The position numbers and the translations under genes were made by a program. Below are positions 9,815 through 18,166 of a stretch of DNA of 64,000 bases, piece after piece (position 1 is the stretch's first letter; the number at the start of each line of letters is the position of its first letter). The notes below the pieces were generated by a model. It had not been told where the DNA came from. It saw only the letters and a list, made by a program, of their open reading frames with translations, and searched no databases. Source of the stretch: Defluviitaleaceae bacterium (GTDB taxonomy: Bacteria > Bacillota > Clostridia > Lachnospirales > WQUN01); the NCBI GenBank assembly GCA_009786925.1, contig WRGY01000127.1, positions 113,010 through 177,009 on the forward strand. The letters are read 5' to 3'.

Positions 9815-10546
9815 TTATCTAAACCCTAAGCGGTCACTGCGCAGATAAATAGTGCCGATGACAATAATAACCGAACTAAACAAAACAATAAGTCCCGCAA
9901 CAAAAATGGATATATAAAGGAAGAAATGCAGTGGATACATATTAATCATCAAATCCACGAAAGGCGTGAGCCTCCAATAATTTGCCGCATCTCCGCGGAA
10001 GAAAATGTAATGGAACACATCCCAGCTTCTTTCGAAATTAAGGGAAATCAAACCGGCCAAAATCGCAGTAATCGCCAAAAACCCTGCCAAAATTTCACGA
10101 CAACAGCGTGAAAGCAAAAACAAAGGGTTTTCTCTCATCAACATAATCACAAGCACCAGCGCAATGAGTGCAAAAAATGCAATGTTGCGCGCCATAAACA
10201 GCCGGTCGTATAACAACCTCACGTCGTACATATGCCTTATTTCTGTTGCAGAAAAAAAGTTTTGGCCCAAGATACGGCTCCCTCGCTCTGTGCGGCCGCG
10301 CACTTCCACTGTTATACCGTCCAGGCTTTCGCGCCTTCCGCGCATATATGCCAAAAGTTCGGTCGTTACGTACATCAGGTCATCATGGCTTATTCCTATT
10401 TCTTCCGAAATAGTTTGACCATCGGCGTTTTCTTGCACATAATGCCATCTGAAAAAGGGCATAAAAAACGTGGGTATAATCACACTCTGACTCACAACAA
10501 GCATAAGCACACATAGTGCGCAAGCATAACCCAACACCCAACGCAT
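9815..10546 (-). CDS. TIGR01906/DUF1461 family integral membrane protein
   Basis: 243 aa with several TMs; FFRWHYVQENADGQTISEEIGISHDDLMYVTTELLAYMRG. Confidence 0.75.
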   Translation of the reverse strand: MRWVLGYACALCVLMLVVSQSVIIPTFFMPFFRWHYVQENADGQTISEEIGISHDDLMYVTTELLAYMRGRRESLDGITVEVRGRTERGSRILGQNFFSATEIRHMYDVRLLYDRLFMARNIAFFALIALVLVIMLMRENPLFLLSRCCREILAGFLAITAILAGLISLNFERSWDVFHYIFFRGDAANYWRLTPFVDLMINMYPLHFFLYISIFVAGLIVLFSSVIIVIGTIYLRSDRLGFR

Positions 10547-10604
10547 TTTTGCACCCCTTTCATGATTAATACACTACATTATATACCAGTTATATGAAAA
10601 TGTA

Positions 10605-10647
10605 AAAAGGAGCCGTCTTGCAGGCAATGCCATTAACAGCTCCTTTT
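10605..10647 (-). terminator. Terminator downstream of the cotJC 3' part
   Basis: AAAAAGGAGC...GCTCCTTTT inverted repeat after the stop at 10654. Confidence 0.6.
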
Positions 10648-10653
10648 GTGGTG

Positions 10654-11070
10654 TTACTTTTTATCAAAGGCAGGATTTATTGCGTACATGTTTTTTCTGT
10701 TCATACGTTCTTTTGTGATTTCAAGCCCTTCGCCAAAACGTTGAAAGTGGACGATTTCGCGCTCACGCAAAAAAATTATGGGGTCGCGCACATCAGGGTC
10801 ATCCACCATGCGCAAGATATTATCGTAGGTGGCGCGTGCTTTTTGCTCTGCAGCCATATCTTCTACAATGTCAGCGATTACGTCGCCCTTGGACTGAAAC
10901 CCACCTGCATTCCATGGCACACCCGAGGCAGAGACCGGATATATACCCGTCGTATGGTCTACAAAGTAGTCCTCAAAGCCCGCTTCTTTTATTTCTGTGA
11001 TGGAGAGATTGCGTGTTAGTTGGTACACAATTGTACCTATCATTTCTAAATGACCGAGTTCTTCCGTACC
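10654..11070 (-). pseudogene. cotJC: cotJC, 3' part (C-terminal ~138 codons), separated from its 5' part by an insertion element
   Basis: In-frame from the core: G-TEELGHLEMIGTIVYQLTRNL...ASGVPWNAGGFQSKGDVIADIVEDMAAEQKARATYDNILRMVDDPDVRDPIIFLREREIVHFQRF. This matches the CotJC / Mn-catalase-like family. Confidence 0.95.
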
Positions 11071-11090
11071 TATATATGTATCGAAATTGC
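11068..11090. repeat. Attachment site at the left element end (core ACCTA plus inner arm TATATGTATCGAAATTGC)
   Basis: Inner arm TATATGTATCG is the inverted repeat of the right inner arm. Confidence 0.88.
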
Positions 11091-12656
11091 ATACCCGGAG
11101 CCATGTTGAGCGGTTTTGACCAAAACATCTACGATGCTGACATCTACATTATACTTCTCCATCTTCCCGGACGATTCCCACCTTACCCTAACACCAAAGG
11201 GTATAGAACTAATGAATATATCCACCAGGTTATCATTGCGGATTATTGCCTTATTAACCAATTCGCGATACAGCATTTCGTCTTTGGAATTCAGACCTGC
11301 TATGCTACGAATCTCTGCGACACAGGTATCATTTAATGCGACAATATTTTGCTGTAGACTGCCGGATATTTGGAGTTGGGCTTTTATTGCGGCAATATCG
11401 TTATCGTATCGTTCATTCATCAGTTTTAGGTCATCTTTGTTGATAGTTCCTTCGAACATCGCATTTATGGCTTTTTCTTTTTTATTGTTAATATCGCCTA
11501 TCCTGCCATGTAGTTTTTTAACATCCATAGATTTAACGTCTTGAGATAACACGGTTTTTATGTCATATGACAACTCTTTAACAATCTTTTCTTTATCGAA
11601 TCCGATATGCGTGATGACAAATTTTACACAGGCAATAACCACTTTTTCGTTTATTGCAAAAGAGCCACAACTCCAAGCCTTGTATACTTCGCCATTTTTT
11701 AATTTCTTTTTGCGGCTTACAAAGTTTTTACCACATTCGCCACATACCAGCTTGCCACTGCACCAGTAGCGATTACTATGTTTTGATTTTTGCTCATTAG
11801 TTGGAGAACGCCTTGTTAGTTCTTTTTGCGTTTCTTCCCATATTTGTCTGCTTATTATTGGCTCGTGATGGTCGCGCAAATATATCATATCCTCATGCCC
11901 GCGATTATATTTTTTTTCATGGGTCAAATAATCAGGCGTAAAGGTCTTTTTTTGCAATAAGTCACCCACGTATTTTTCATTACGCAATACACGCAAAATG
12001 GTTACATTGCTCCATTGTCCGGCTCGTTTGGGGCGCAGACCCGCTTCTTGCAATTCCCTTGCAATTACATGCGTACCCTTGTTTTCGTTCAAAAACTTGT
12101 GAAATATCAGACGCACTGTTTCCGTTTCATCATGGTTGATAATCAGCTTGCCATCTTTTACAAAATAGCCAAGCATATCCCGCCCAAAAACTACTCCCGC
12201 CTTCATACGCTGTGTTTGTCCCCATTTTACACGTTCGGATGTTTTACGACTTTCTTCCTGCGCGATAGACGACATGATAGTCAGCCTTAGCTCACTATCA
12301 GGGTCAAGGGTATTTATGTTGTCAGCAATAAACAGAACACCGATACCAAGGTTTTTTAGTTCTCTTGTATATTTTAGACTATCGAGAGTGTTGCGAGCGA
12401 AACGGCTAATTTCCTTTGTTAATATCATGTCGATATTTTTCATTCTTGCTTCTGCAATCATGGAATTAAAGCCTTTGCGCTTTTTTGTTGAGGTTCCGGA
12501 TATACCTTCGTCATAATAGATGTTGACCAAAATCCACCCTTTCTGATTTTTAATATAATCCATAAAATATTGTCGTTGACTGTTAAGAGAATTAACCTGG
12601 TCGTCCTTGTCCGTTGACACTCGGCAATATGCGGCCACTCGCAGATTACGCTTCAT
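11070..12656 (-). CDS. Large serine recombinase (resolvase domain, recombinase domain, zinc ribbon)
   Basis: 528 aa; AAYCRVSTDKDDQVNSLNSQ (catalytic Ser), DEGISGTSTKKRKGFNSM, zinc ribbon LVCGECGKNF. Stop codon TAG (11072-11070) lies in the attachment core. Confidence 0.97.
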   Translation of the reverse strand: MKRNLRVAAYCRVSTDKDDQVNSLNSQRQYFMDYIKNQKGWILVNIYYDEGISGTSTKKRKGFNSMIAEARMKNIDMILTKEISRFARNTLDSLKYTRELKNLGIGVLFIADNINTLDPDSELRLTIMSSIAQEESRKTSERVKWGQTQRMKAGVVFGRDMLGYFVKDGKLIINHDETETVRLIFHKFLNENKGTHVIARELQEAGLRPKRAGQWSNVTILRVLRNEKYVGDLLQKKTFTPDYLTHEKKYNRGHEDMIYLRDHHEPIISRQIWEETQKELTRRSPTNEQKSKHSNRYWCSGKLVCGECGKNFVSRKKKLKNGEVYKAWSCGSFAINEKVVIACVKFVITHIGFDKEKIVKELSYDIKTVLSQDVKSMDVKKLHGRIGDINNKKEKAINAMFEGTINKDDLKLMNERYDNDIAAIKAQLQISGSLQQNIVALNDTCVAEIRSIAGLNSKDEMLYRELVNKAIIRNDNLVDIFISSIPFGVRVRWESSGKMEKYNVDVSIVDVLVKTAQHGSGYAISIHI

Positions 12657-12660
12657 CGTT

Positions 12661-12852
12661 TCACCTCTTTAGCCGTTCGAGCTGTTGTTTTTGCAATAAA
12701 ATGAGTTGATTGAGTTGTTCATCTGACAATAACTTTTTGCTATGTAATTGTTTCAGCACACTTATTTTGAACGCAATCGAGAAATCCCTACCCTGCTCCG
12801 ATGTAAGAACGATACTGTCTTTACTGCCCTCATTTTTCATTATTTTCATCAC
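12661..12852 (-). CDS. Small 63-aa protein directly upstream of the recombinase (function unknown)
   Basis: ORF MMKIMKNEGSKDSIVLTSEQGRDFSIAFKISVLKQLHSKKLLSDEQLNQLILLQKQQLERLKR, 4 bp from the recombinase start on the same strand. Confidence 0.7.
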   Translation of the reverse strand: MMKIMKNEGSKDSIVLTSEQGRDFSIAFKISVLKQLHSKKLLSDEQLNQLILLQKQQLERLKR

Positions 12853-12938
12853 ATCCCATAAATCTTCAAAATTTATTATGGTAATGAAACGACTTATATA
12901 GTATATTACTTAGGTTAGACTAGGATGGAGGAAAAGTT

Positions 12939-14381
12939 TTGTATTTCACTTTACTCGTCGTTTCGATACTGGTTTTATTATGTATTTTCTCTAGCAAAGT
13001 TTTATACCGTTTTGGCGTGCCTTCTTTGATTATCTTTTTGGCTATTGGTATGATGATGGGTACGGACGGCTTTGGCGCATTAAATTTTCATGATTTTGCA
13101 TTAGCGGAGAATATTTCTACCGTTGCTATTGTACTTATTATTTTTTATGGCGGTTTTAGCACAAAATGGGACACCGCAAAGCCTATTCTTACAAAGGCCG
13201 CGCTTATGTCATCTTTTGGAACAATAATCACGGCTTTTGTAATTGGATTGTTTTGTATGCTTATTTTGCGTGTGCCTTTTTTGTACGGTTTACTGCTGGG
13301 GTCAGTGGTAGGCTCTACAGATGCCGCATCTGTTTTTTCTATTTTGCGCTCACGCAAGCTTAGTCTAAAAGGAGGGCTTGCCCCGCTTCTCGAAGTAGAA
13401 AGCGGTAGCAATGACCCCTTTGCATATATGATGACTGTCATTGTTGTTGCGGCTATCGGCGCGCAAAATGCTGATGGCAGTGGGACCGGCATTATCACTT
13501 CTTTTATTATGCAACTTGGTGTAGCCATTGCTTTGGGTGCATTGTTTTCGTTCCTTAGTGTTGTTTTGCTAAAGCGATTGCAATTGCAGGTGTCCGGGCT
13601 TAACCCGATACTGCTTTTGGCTATCGTTATCCTTAGCTTCTCTCTTTGTGTTTTGCTTGGCGGCAATGGGCTTTTATGTGTTTATATCCTCGGAATTGTA
13701 ATAGGAAACAATAAAATTTTACACAAAGTCAGCCTTGTAAACTTTTTTGATGGTTTATCGTGGATTATGCAGATTGCACTTTTTCTTACACTGGGACTGC
13801 TTTCTTTTCCGTCGGAGTTGCCGAGCATTATAATCCCCGGTACTTTGTTATCTGTTTTATTGATTTTTGTTGCTAGACCTGTGGCTGTTTTATGTATTTT
13901 GAGCTGGTTTAAAACGCCTATTAAGCAGCAAATTTTTATTGCTTGGGTTGGACTGCGTGGCTCTGCTTCCATTGTGTTTGCGATTGTTGCAGTCACTGCC
14001 ATTGGTGATATTCTTCCTTATGATTTGTTCCATCTTGTATTTTATATCGCGTTGTTTTCTATATTGATTCAAGGTACATTTATGCCCTTAATGGCAAAAA
14101 AGCTCGATGTCATCGACGATAGCGAAGAAAACTCCGTAATGAAAACATTTACCGATTATCATGAAGAAGTCCACTCGCTTATGCTGGAATACAAAGTAAA
14201 AAAAGGCGACTTTATCCTTGGCAAACGCATAGTAGAAGCATCCATCCCGGAAAATCTTTTAATCATAATGATAAAACGTAATGGCGAATTTATTATTCCA
14301 AATGGCTCAACAATGCTAAATAAGGACGATGTACTCGTGATAAGTGGCGAGGACTTTAAATTTTTTGAAGCAATGGCATAG
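12939..14381 (+). CDS. CPA1/NhaP2 (CvrA)-type K+(Na+)/H+ antiporter with C-terminal TrkA_C-like domain
   Basis: 480 aa polytopic; GSVVGSTDAASVFSILR, LEVESGSNDPFAYMMT, WVGLRGSASIVFAI; C-terminal GEFIIPNGSTMLNKDDVLVISG. TTG start after GGAGG. Confidence 0.93.
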   Translation: MYFTLLVVSILVLLCIFSSKVLYRFGVPSLIIFLAIGMMMGTDGFGALNFHDFALAENISTVAIVLIIFYGGFSTKWDTAKPILTKAALMSSFGTIITAFVIGLFCMLILRVPFLYGLLLGSVVGSTDAASVFSILRSRKLSLKGGLAPLLEVESGSNDPFAYMMTVIVVAAIGAQNADGSGTGIITSFIMQLGVAIALGALFSFLSVVLLKRLQLQVSGLNPILLLAIVILSFSLCVLLGGNGLLCVYILGIVIGNNKILHKVSLVNFFDGLSWIMQIALFLTLGLLSFPSELPSIIIPGTLLSVLLIFVARPVAVLCILSWFKTPIKQQIFIAWVGLRGSASIVFAIVAVTAIGDILPYDLFHLVFYIALFSILIQGTFMPLMAKKLDVIDDSEENSVMKTFTDYHEEVHSLMLEYKVKKGDFILGKRIVEASIPENLLIIMIKRNGEFIIPNGSTMLNKDDVLVISGEDFKFFEAMA

Positions 14382-14389
14382 AAGATATA

Positions 14390-14593
14390 TCATTGCGATA
14401 CATATACACCTACATCTGTTAAGATTGCACGCATTTCCGGGTAGGGCATTGCAAACCGTTGGCTAAGATAGCGTAGGGATGCACCCAGTTCGCCATCAGG
14501 CCCGCCGTATTGAGTGATAATAAATTTTGCCAGTTTTGGGTTTGGATTTTTGATTTTTACAGGATATTGTAGTTTTTTCTCATATACAAACAT
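14390..14593 (-). pseudogene. cotJC: cotJC, 5' part (N-terminal 62 codons to the core, then 5 element-derived codons and a stop)
   Basis: MFVYEKKLQYPVKIKNPNPKLAKFIITQYGGPDGELGASLRYLSQRFAMPYPEMRAILTDVG|VYVSQ*. Confidence 0.95.
14391..14412. repeat. Attachment site at the right element end (inner arm CATTGCGATACATATAC plus core ACCTA)
   Basis: CGATACATATA arm is inverted relative to the left arm. Confidence 0.88.
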
Positions 14594-14943
14594 TATGCTT
14601 CCCCTTCCCATGGCCAAGGCGAAAATACCCAATCCTCGTTGCTTAAATTTTGTTTTGCTTGTGCTGACTTTGCTTGATATTCTTTGTAAAGCTCTGACGC
14701 AGTGCTGTCGTTTGGGTTTGTGTCGAGATAAAGGCGTAGCTCAAGGCATACAAAGTCGAGCACCATGAGTTCTGACATTGGCGTGTTGGGTAGTGGTTGT
14801 GCGATTTGAAAATCTTGGAACGGTAAGTCCAACTCGGGAAACAAAGTGCCTCGCATAATCGCATCTTCGTCAGAATAGCGATGTGTAAAATGCTGGCGCG
14901 GTACATAGGGATATGCGGGGGTCAGGCCCATTTCTTGTGGCAT
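14593..14943 (-). CDS. CotJA-CotJB-like fusion spore coat protein
   Basis: 116 aa. N-part AIMRGTLFPELDLP (CotJA-like EALRKGTLFPEL). C-part LMVLDFVCLELRLYLDTNPNDSTASELYKEYQAKSAQAKQ...WVFSPWPWEGEA (CotJB-like). TAATG overlap with cotJC. Confidence 0.85.
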   Translation of the reverse strand: MPQEMGLTPAYPYVPRQHFTHRYSDEDAIMRGTLFPELDLPFQDFQIAQPLPNTPMSELMVLDFVCLELRLYLDTNPNDSTASELYKEYQAKSAQAKQNLSNEDWVFSPWPWEGEA

Positions 14944-15015
14944 ATAAAATTTCTCCTCACATTAATGTATTTTATCTTATTCCGGCATAGACAAGTGTGT
15001 TACAGCATATGAATA

Positions 15016-15081
15016 TGAAACGCTGTTTCAAATTTATATTGACATATGCAAAATCCACCGCTAAAATGAAACGCTGTTTCA
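15016..15081 (+). promoter_or_regulatory. Zur/Fur-family operator pair around a SigA promoter
   Basis: Identical 15-bp palindromes TGAAACGCTGTTTCA at 15016-15030 and 15067-15081. TTGACA (15039-15044), 17-bp spacer, TAAAAT (15062-15067). Confidence 0.85.
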
Positions 15082-15101
15082 ATTTGGGGAGGAGTAAAGT
15101 T

Positions 15102-15569
15102 TTGGCTCGCTCGGGTAACTATAAGACAAAACAGCTGGAAGCTGTGTTGGACTACGTGATTTTGCATAAAGACTCTCATGTGACGGCGGCGCAGATTGTG
15201 GAGCATTTCGGAAAGGCAGAAATTCCGATAGGGCGCACCACGGTATACCGCAATCTTGATAAGCTCGCAGAGAGCGGAAAGGTGCGCAGGTATAGCACCG
15301 ATGGTGTCGCCGGTGCTTGCTACCAGTACGCCGACGAAGGTTGTCACAGTCATTATCATCTTAAATGTGAAGAGTGTGGAGAGCTAAACCATTTCGAATG
15401 CGACGAAATCACCATCTTACAAAACCATCTGCTAACGACACATTCTTTAAAAATAAATATAAACAAAACCGTTTTTTACGGGATTTGCGCAAAATGCGCG
15501 TGTCTGGAGGACAATAATGAAAAAAACTGTATTGCTCATTGTGATTTTTGCAACCCTTGCATTGTTTAG
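15102..15569 (+). CDS. Fur-family regulator, probably zinc-responsive (Zur-like)
   Basis: TKQLEAVLDYVILHKDSHVTAAQIVEHF...IPIGRTTVYRNLDKLAESGKVRRY...HYHLKCEECGELNHFECDE; heads znuACB. TTG start after GGGGAGGAG. Confidence 0.88.
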   Translation: MARSGNYKTKQLEAVLDYVILHKDSHVTAAQIVEHFGKAEIPIGRTTVYRNLDKLAESGKVRRYSTDGVAGACYQYADEGCHSHYHLKCEECGELNHFECDEITILQNHLLTTHSLKININKTVFYGICAKCACLEDNNEKNCIAHCDFCNPCIV

Positions 15570-16620
15570 CGGCTGTTCCGAAAATGGTAACATCAACGAA
15601 GGACTAAGCCTCGTAACCGACAATTTGTACGTGACGGCAGCGGAGGAAACGCCAACCGCACAACCACAATTTAACATCGTAAGTACCATCTTCCCGCCAT
15701 ATGACTGGGTAAGAGAAATAGCCGGAGAGTATATAGACAATTTTAACCTGTCGTTTTTAACAGACGGCGGAGTGGATTTGCATAATTTTCAACCGTCTGT
15801 GAGTGATGTCGCACGGATTTCTACTGCCGATATGTTTATCTATGTGGGAGGGCATTCTGATTTGTGGGTAGCGGATGTACTGTCTAATGCAGTCAACCCC
15901 AATATGATTGTAGTTAATCTCATGGATGTACTGGGGGATGCAGTGAGTCATCACCACCATGGGCATGATTGTGACCATGACCATCATCACCACGACCATG
16001 ATTGTGACCATGACCATGACCATCATCACCACGACCATGATTGTGACCATGACCATGACCATCATCATGACCAGATTAGTTGTGGTGAGTACGATGAGCA
16101 TGTTTGGCTGTCTCTCTCTTTTGCAAAGACATTGACTGCGGCGATTTCGGACGCGCTTATTATGCTTGCCCCTGCAAACGAAGATGCCTTCCGTGACAGC
16201 CTAAACACATATATCGGCAAGCTGTGGACACTTAATGCCGAATATGAGGCAGCCGTTGCGGCGGCTTCTAAGGATACTGTTTTGTTTGCCGACCGTTTTC
16301 CGTTTTACTATCTGCTTAGGGATTATGGGATTTCTCACTATGCGGCATTTCCCGGTTGTCATGCCGAGACAGAAGCTAGTTTTACTACTATTGCATTCTT
16401 AATAGAAAGGGTTAATGACCTCGGTCTGCATACGATTCTTGTAACGGAAAGTGCAGACCAAAGCATCGCACGCACCATAGCCAGAGATTCTGATAATGAC
16501 CCGCAAACACTTGTGCTAAACTCTTTGCAATCGGTGAGTGCGAGGGATGCACAAGATGGTGTGACATATCTTTCCATCATGCGGGAAAACCTATATGTAT
16601 TGAAACAAGCACTACAGTAG
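15517..16620 (+). CDS. znuA: Zinc ABC transporter substrate-binding lipoprotein with His-rich loop
   Basis: Lipobox LFSGC; QFNIVSTIFPPYDWVREIAG; HHHHGHDCDHDHHHHDHDCDHDHDHHHH...; DEHVWLSL. Confidence 0.93.
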   Translation: MKKTVLLIVIFATLALFSGCSENGNINEGLSLVTDNLYVTAAEETPTAQPQFNIVSTIFPPYDWVREIAGEYIDNFNLSFLTDGGVDLHNFQPSVSDVARISTADMFIYVGGHSDLWVADVLSNAVNPNMIVVNLMDVLGDAVSHHHHGHDCDHDHHHHDHDCDHDHDHHHHDHDCDHDHDHHHDQISCGEYDEHVWLSLSFAKTLTAAISDALIMLAPANEDAFRDSLNTYIGKLWTLNAEYEAAVAAASKDTVLFADRFPFYYLLRDYGISHYAAFPGCHAETEASFTTIAFLIERVNDLGLHTILVTESADQSIARTIARDSDNDPQTLVLNSLQSVSARDAQDGVTYLSIMRENLYVLKQALQ

Positions 16621-16634
16621 AAACGAGGAAAAAA

Positions 16635-17321
16635 ATGGCGCAACTAACCTGCGAAAATCTAGCACTGGGATACGAAGGAAAAACCGTAGTATCCGACCTA
16701 AGCTTTGCCGTAAACTCGGGAGAATATCTGTGTATAGTAGGCGAAAATGGCTCAGGCAAAAGCACTCTGATGAAAACAATCCTAAACCTAAAAACACCGC
16801 AGTCGGGTAAAATCACAACAGACAGCGGCTTTGCTGCTACAGAAATAGGCTACATGCCACAACAAACAGCGGCACAAAAGGACTTTCCCGCCTCTGTGCG
16901 GGAAGTGGTGCGCAGCGGATGTTTAAACCGTGTCGGCTTGCGGCCTTTTTTTAACAGGGCAGAAAAGCAACTGGCAGAGGATAATATGAAGAGGCTTGGC
17001 ATAGAGCATCTCGCAAAGCGTTGTTATCGTGAGCTTTCGGGCGGGCAACAACAGCGTGTTTTGCTTGCCCGAGCATTATGTGCCACGCATAAAATTTTAT
17101 TGTTGGACGAGCCTGCCGCCGGACTCGACCCAAAGGCTACAGCAGAAATGTACGACATAATCAGCGACCTAAACAAAAGTGGCACAACAATCATAATGAT
17201 TTCTCACGATATAGAGGCTTCTGTCAAATATGCTTCTCACATTTTGCATATAGGCAATGGCGAGTCCATGTTTTTTGGCACAAAGGATGAATATGTAAGC
17301 AGAGGAGGATATGGTGCATGA
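16635..17321 (+). CDS. znuC: Zinc ABC transporter ATP-binding protein
   Basis: Walker A GENGSGKST, signature LSGGQQQRVLLARAL, Walker B ILLLDEP. Confidence 0.93.
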   Translation: MAQLTCENLALGYEGKTVVSDLSFAVNSGEYLCIVGENGSGKSTLMKTILNLKTPQSGKITTDSGFAATEIGYMPQQTAAQKDFPASVREVVRSGCLNRVGLRPFFNRAEKQLAEDNMKRLGIEHLAKRCYRELSGGQQQRVLLARALCATHKILLLDEPAAGLDPKATAEMYDIISDLNKSGTTIIMISHDIEASVKYASHILHIGNGESMFFGTKDEYVSRGGYGA

Positions 17322-18160
17322 CGGATATTATTGACAGACTGATTTTTTATTTTTCGTTTTCATTTGTGCAGTATGCATTGATTGTTGGTGTGCTGATTGC
17401 CCTCTGCTCTTCACTCTTGGGCGTTACTCTTGTTTTGAAGCGGTTTTCGTTTATCGGAGACGGGCTTTCCCATGTGGCTTTTGGTGCAATCGCCATCGCC
17501 GCCGCGTTTAGCCTCACAAACCAGTTTATCGTCGTACTTCCCATTACTGTCATAAGCGCGGTTTTGCTTTTGCGTACAGGCCAAAACACAAGCATCAAAG
17601 GTGATGCCGCTCTTGCAATGATTTCTGTAAGCGCGCTGGGATTGGGCTATCTTGTTTTGAATGTTTTTTCCACCTCGGCCAATCTTGCGGGTGATGTTTG
17701 CACATCACTTTTTGGCTCGATTTCTATTTTGACACTCTCTACATTAGATGTCTGGCTGAGTATTATCCTGTCGGTGTTAGTCATCGCCGTCTTTTTGCTT
17801 TTTTATCACAAGATATTTTCTGTCACATTTGACGAAAATTTTTCTACCGCAACAGGCACAAAGGCCAAGACATACAATTTTATATTAGCCATCGTGATTG
17901 CCGTCATTATTTCCCTTGCAATAAATTTGGTGGGAGCGTTGCTCATATCAGCGTTGGTGATTTTCCCCGCGCTTTCTGCAATGAGGGTTTTTAAGAGTTT
18001 TAAGGCGGTCACAATCTGCTCCGTGTTTTTTTCGACGATTTGTGCCGCATTGGGCATTATAATTTCTATCTTGGCAGGAACGCCCGTAGGCTCTACAATA
18101 GTAGCCGTAGACATCGTAGGCTTTGCGATTTTTAGCCTAATCGGGTACAAGAGGGGATAA
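17318..18160 (+). CDS. znuB: Zinc ABC transporter permease
   Basis: LKRFSFIGDGLSHVAFGAIAIAAAF...LISALVIFPALSAMRVFKSF; ABC-3 family permease. Confidence 0.92.
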   Translation: MTDIIDRLIFYFSFSFVQYALIVGVLIALCSSLLGVTLVLKRFSFIGDGLSHVAFGAIAIAAAFSLTNQFIVVLPITVISAVLLLRTGQNTSIKGDAALAMISVSALGLGYLVLNVFSTSANLAGDVCTSLFGSISILTLSTLDVWLSIILSVLVIAVFLLFYHKIFSVTFDENFSTATGTKAKTYNFILAIVIAVIISLAINLVGALLISALVIFPALSAMRVFKSFKAVTICSVFFSTICAALGIIISILAGTPVGSTIVAVDIVGFAIFSLIGYKRG

Positions 18161-18166
18161 CAACTT

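Larger units (their letters stand above)
11068..14412. mobile_element. ~3.34 kb serine-recombinase element interrupting cotJC (skin-like intervening element candidate)
   Basis: Core ACCTA (TAGGT on minus) at 11068-11072 and 14408-14412. Encloses a large serine recombinase, a 63-aa ORF and an antiporter. Removing one core copy plus the element restores an in-frame ~199-aa CotJC. Confidence 0.93.

Noticed and set aside
11013-11336. 107-aa plus ORF spanning the left junction of the cotJC element
   Set aside because: Antisense to both cotJC and the recombinase and crosses the att core; no RBS or domain.
11068-14412. Interpreting the cotJC interruption as an assembly chimera
   Set aside because: Both junctions share the same 5-bp core with mirror-image arms, and the rejoined gene is exactly in frame; random misassembly would not give this. 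Raw reads should still be checked.
15757-16101. Met/Val-rich minus ORF and short tandem repeats that might suggest a repeat array or CRISPR
   Set aside because: This is the antisense of the His-Asp-rich loop of ZnuA (gaccatcatcac units); no spacer structure. No CRISPR array seen in the window.
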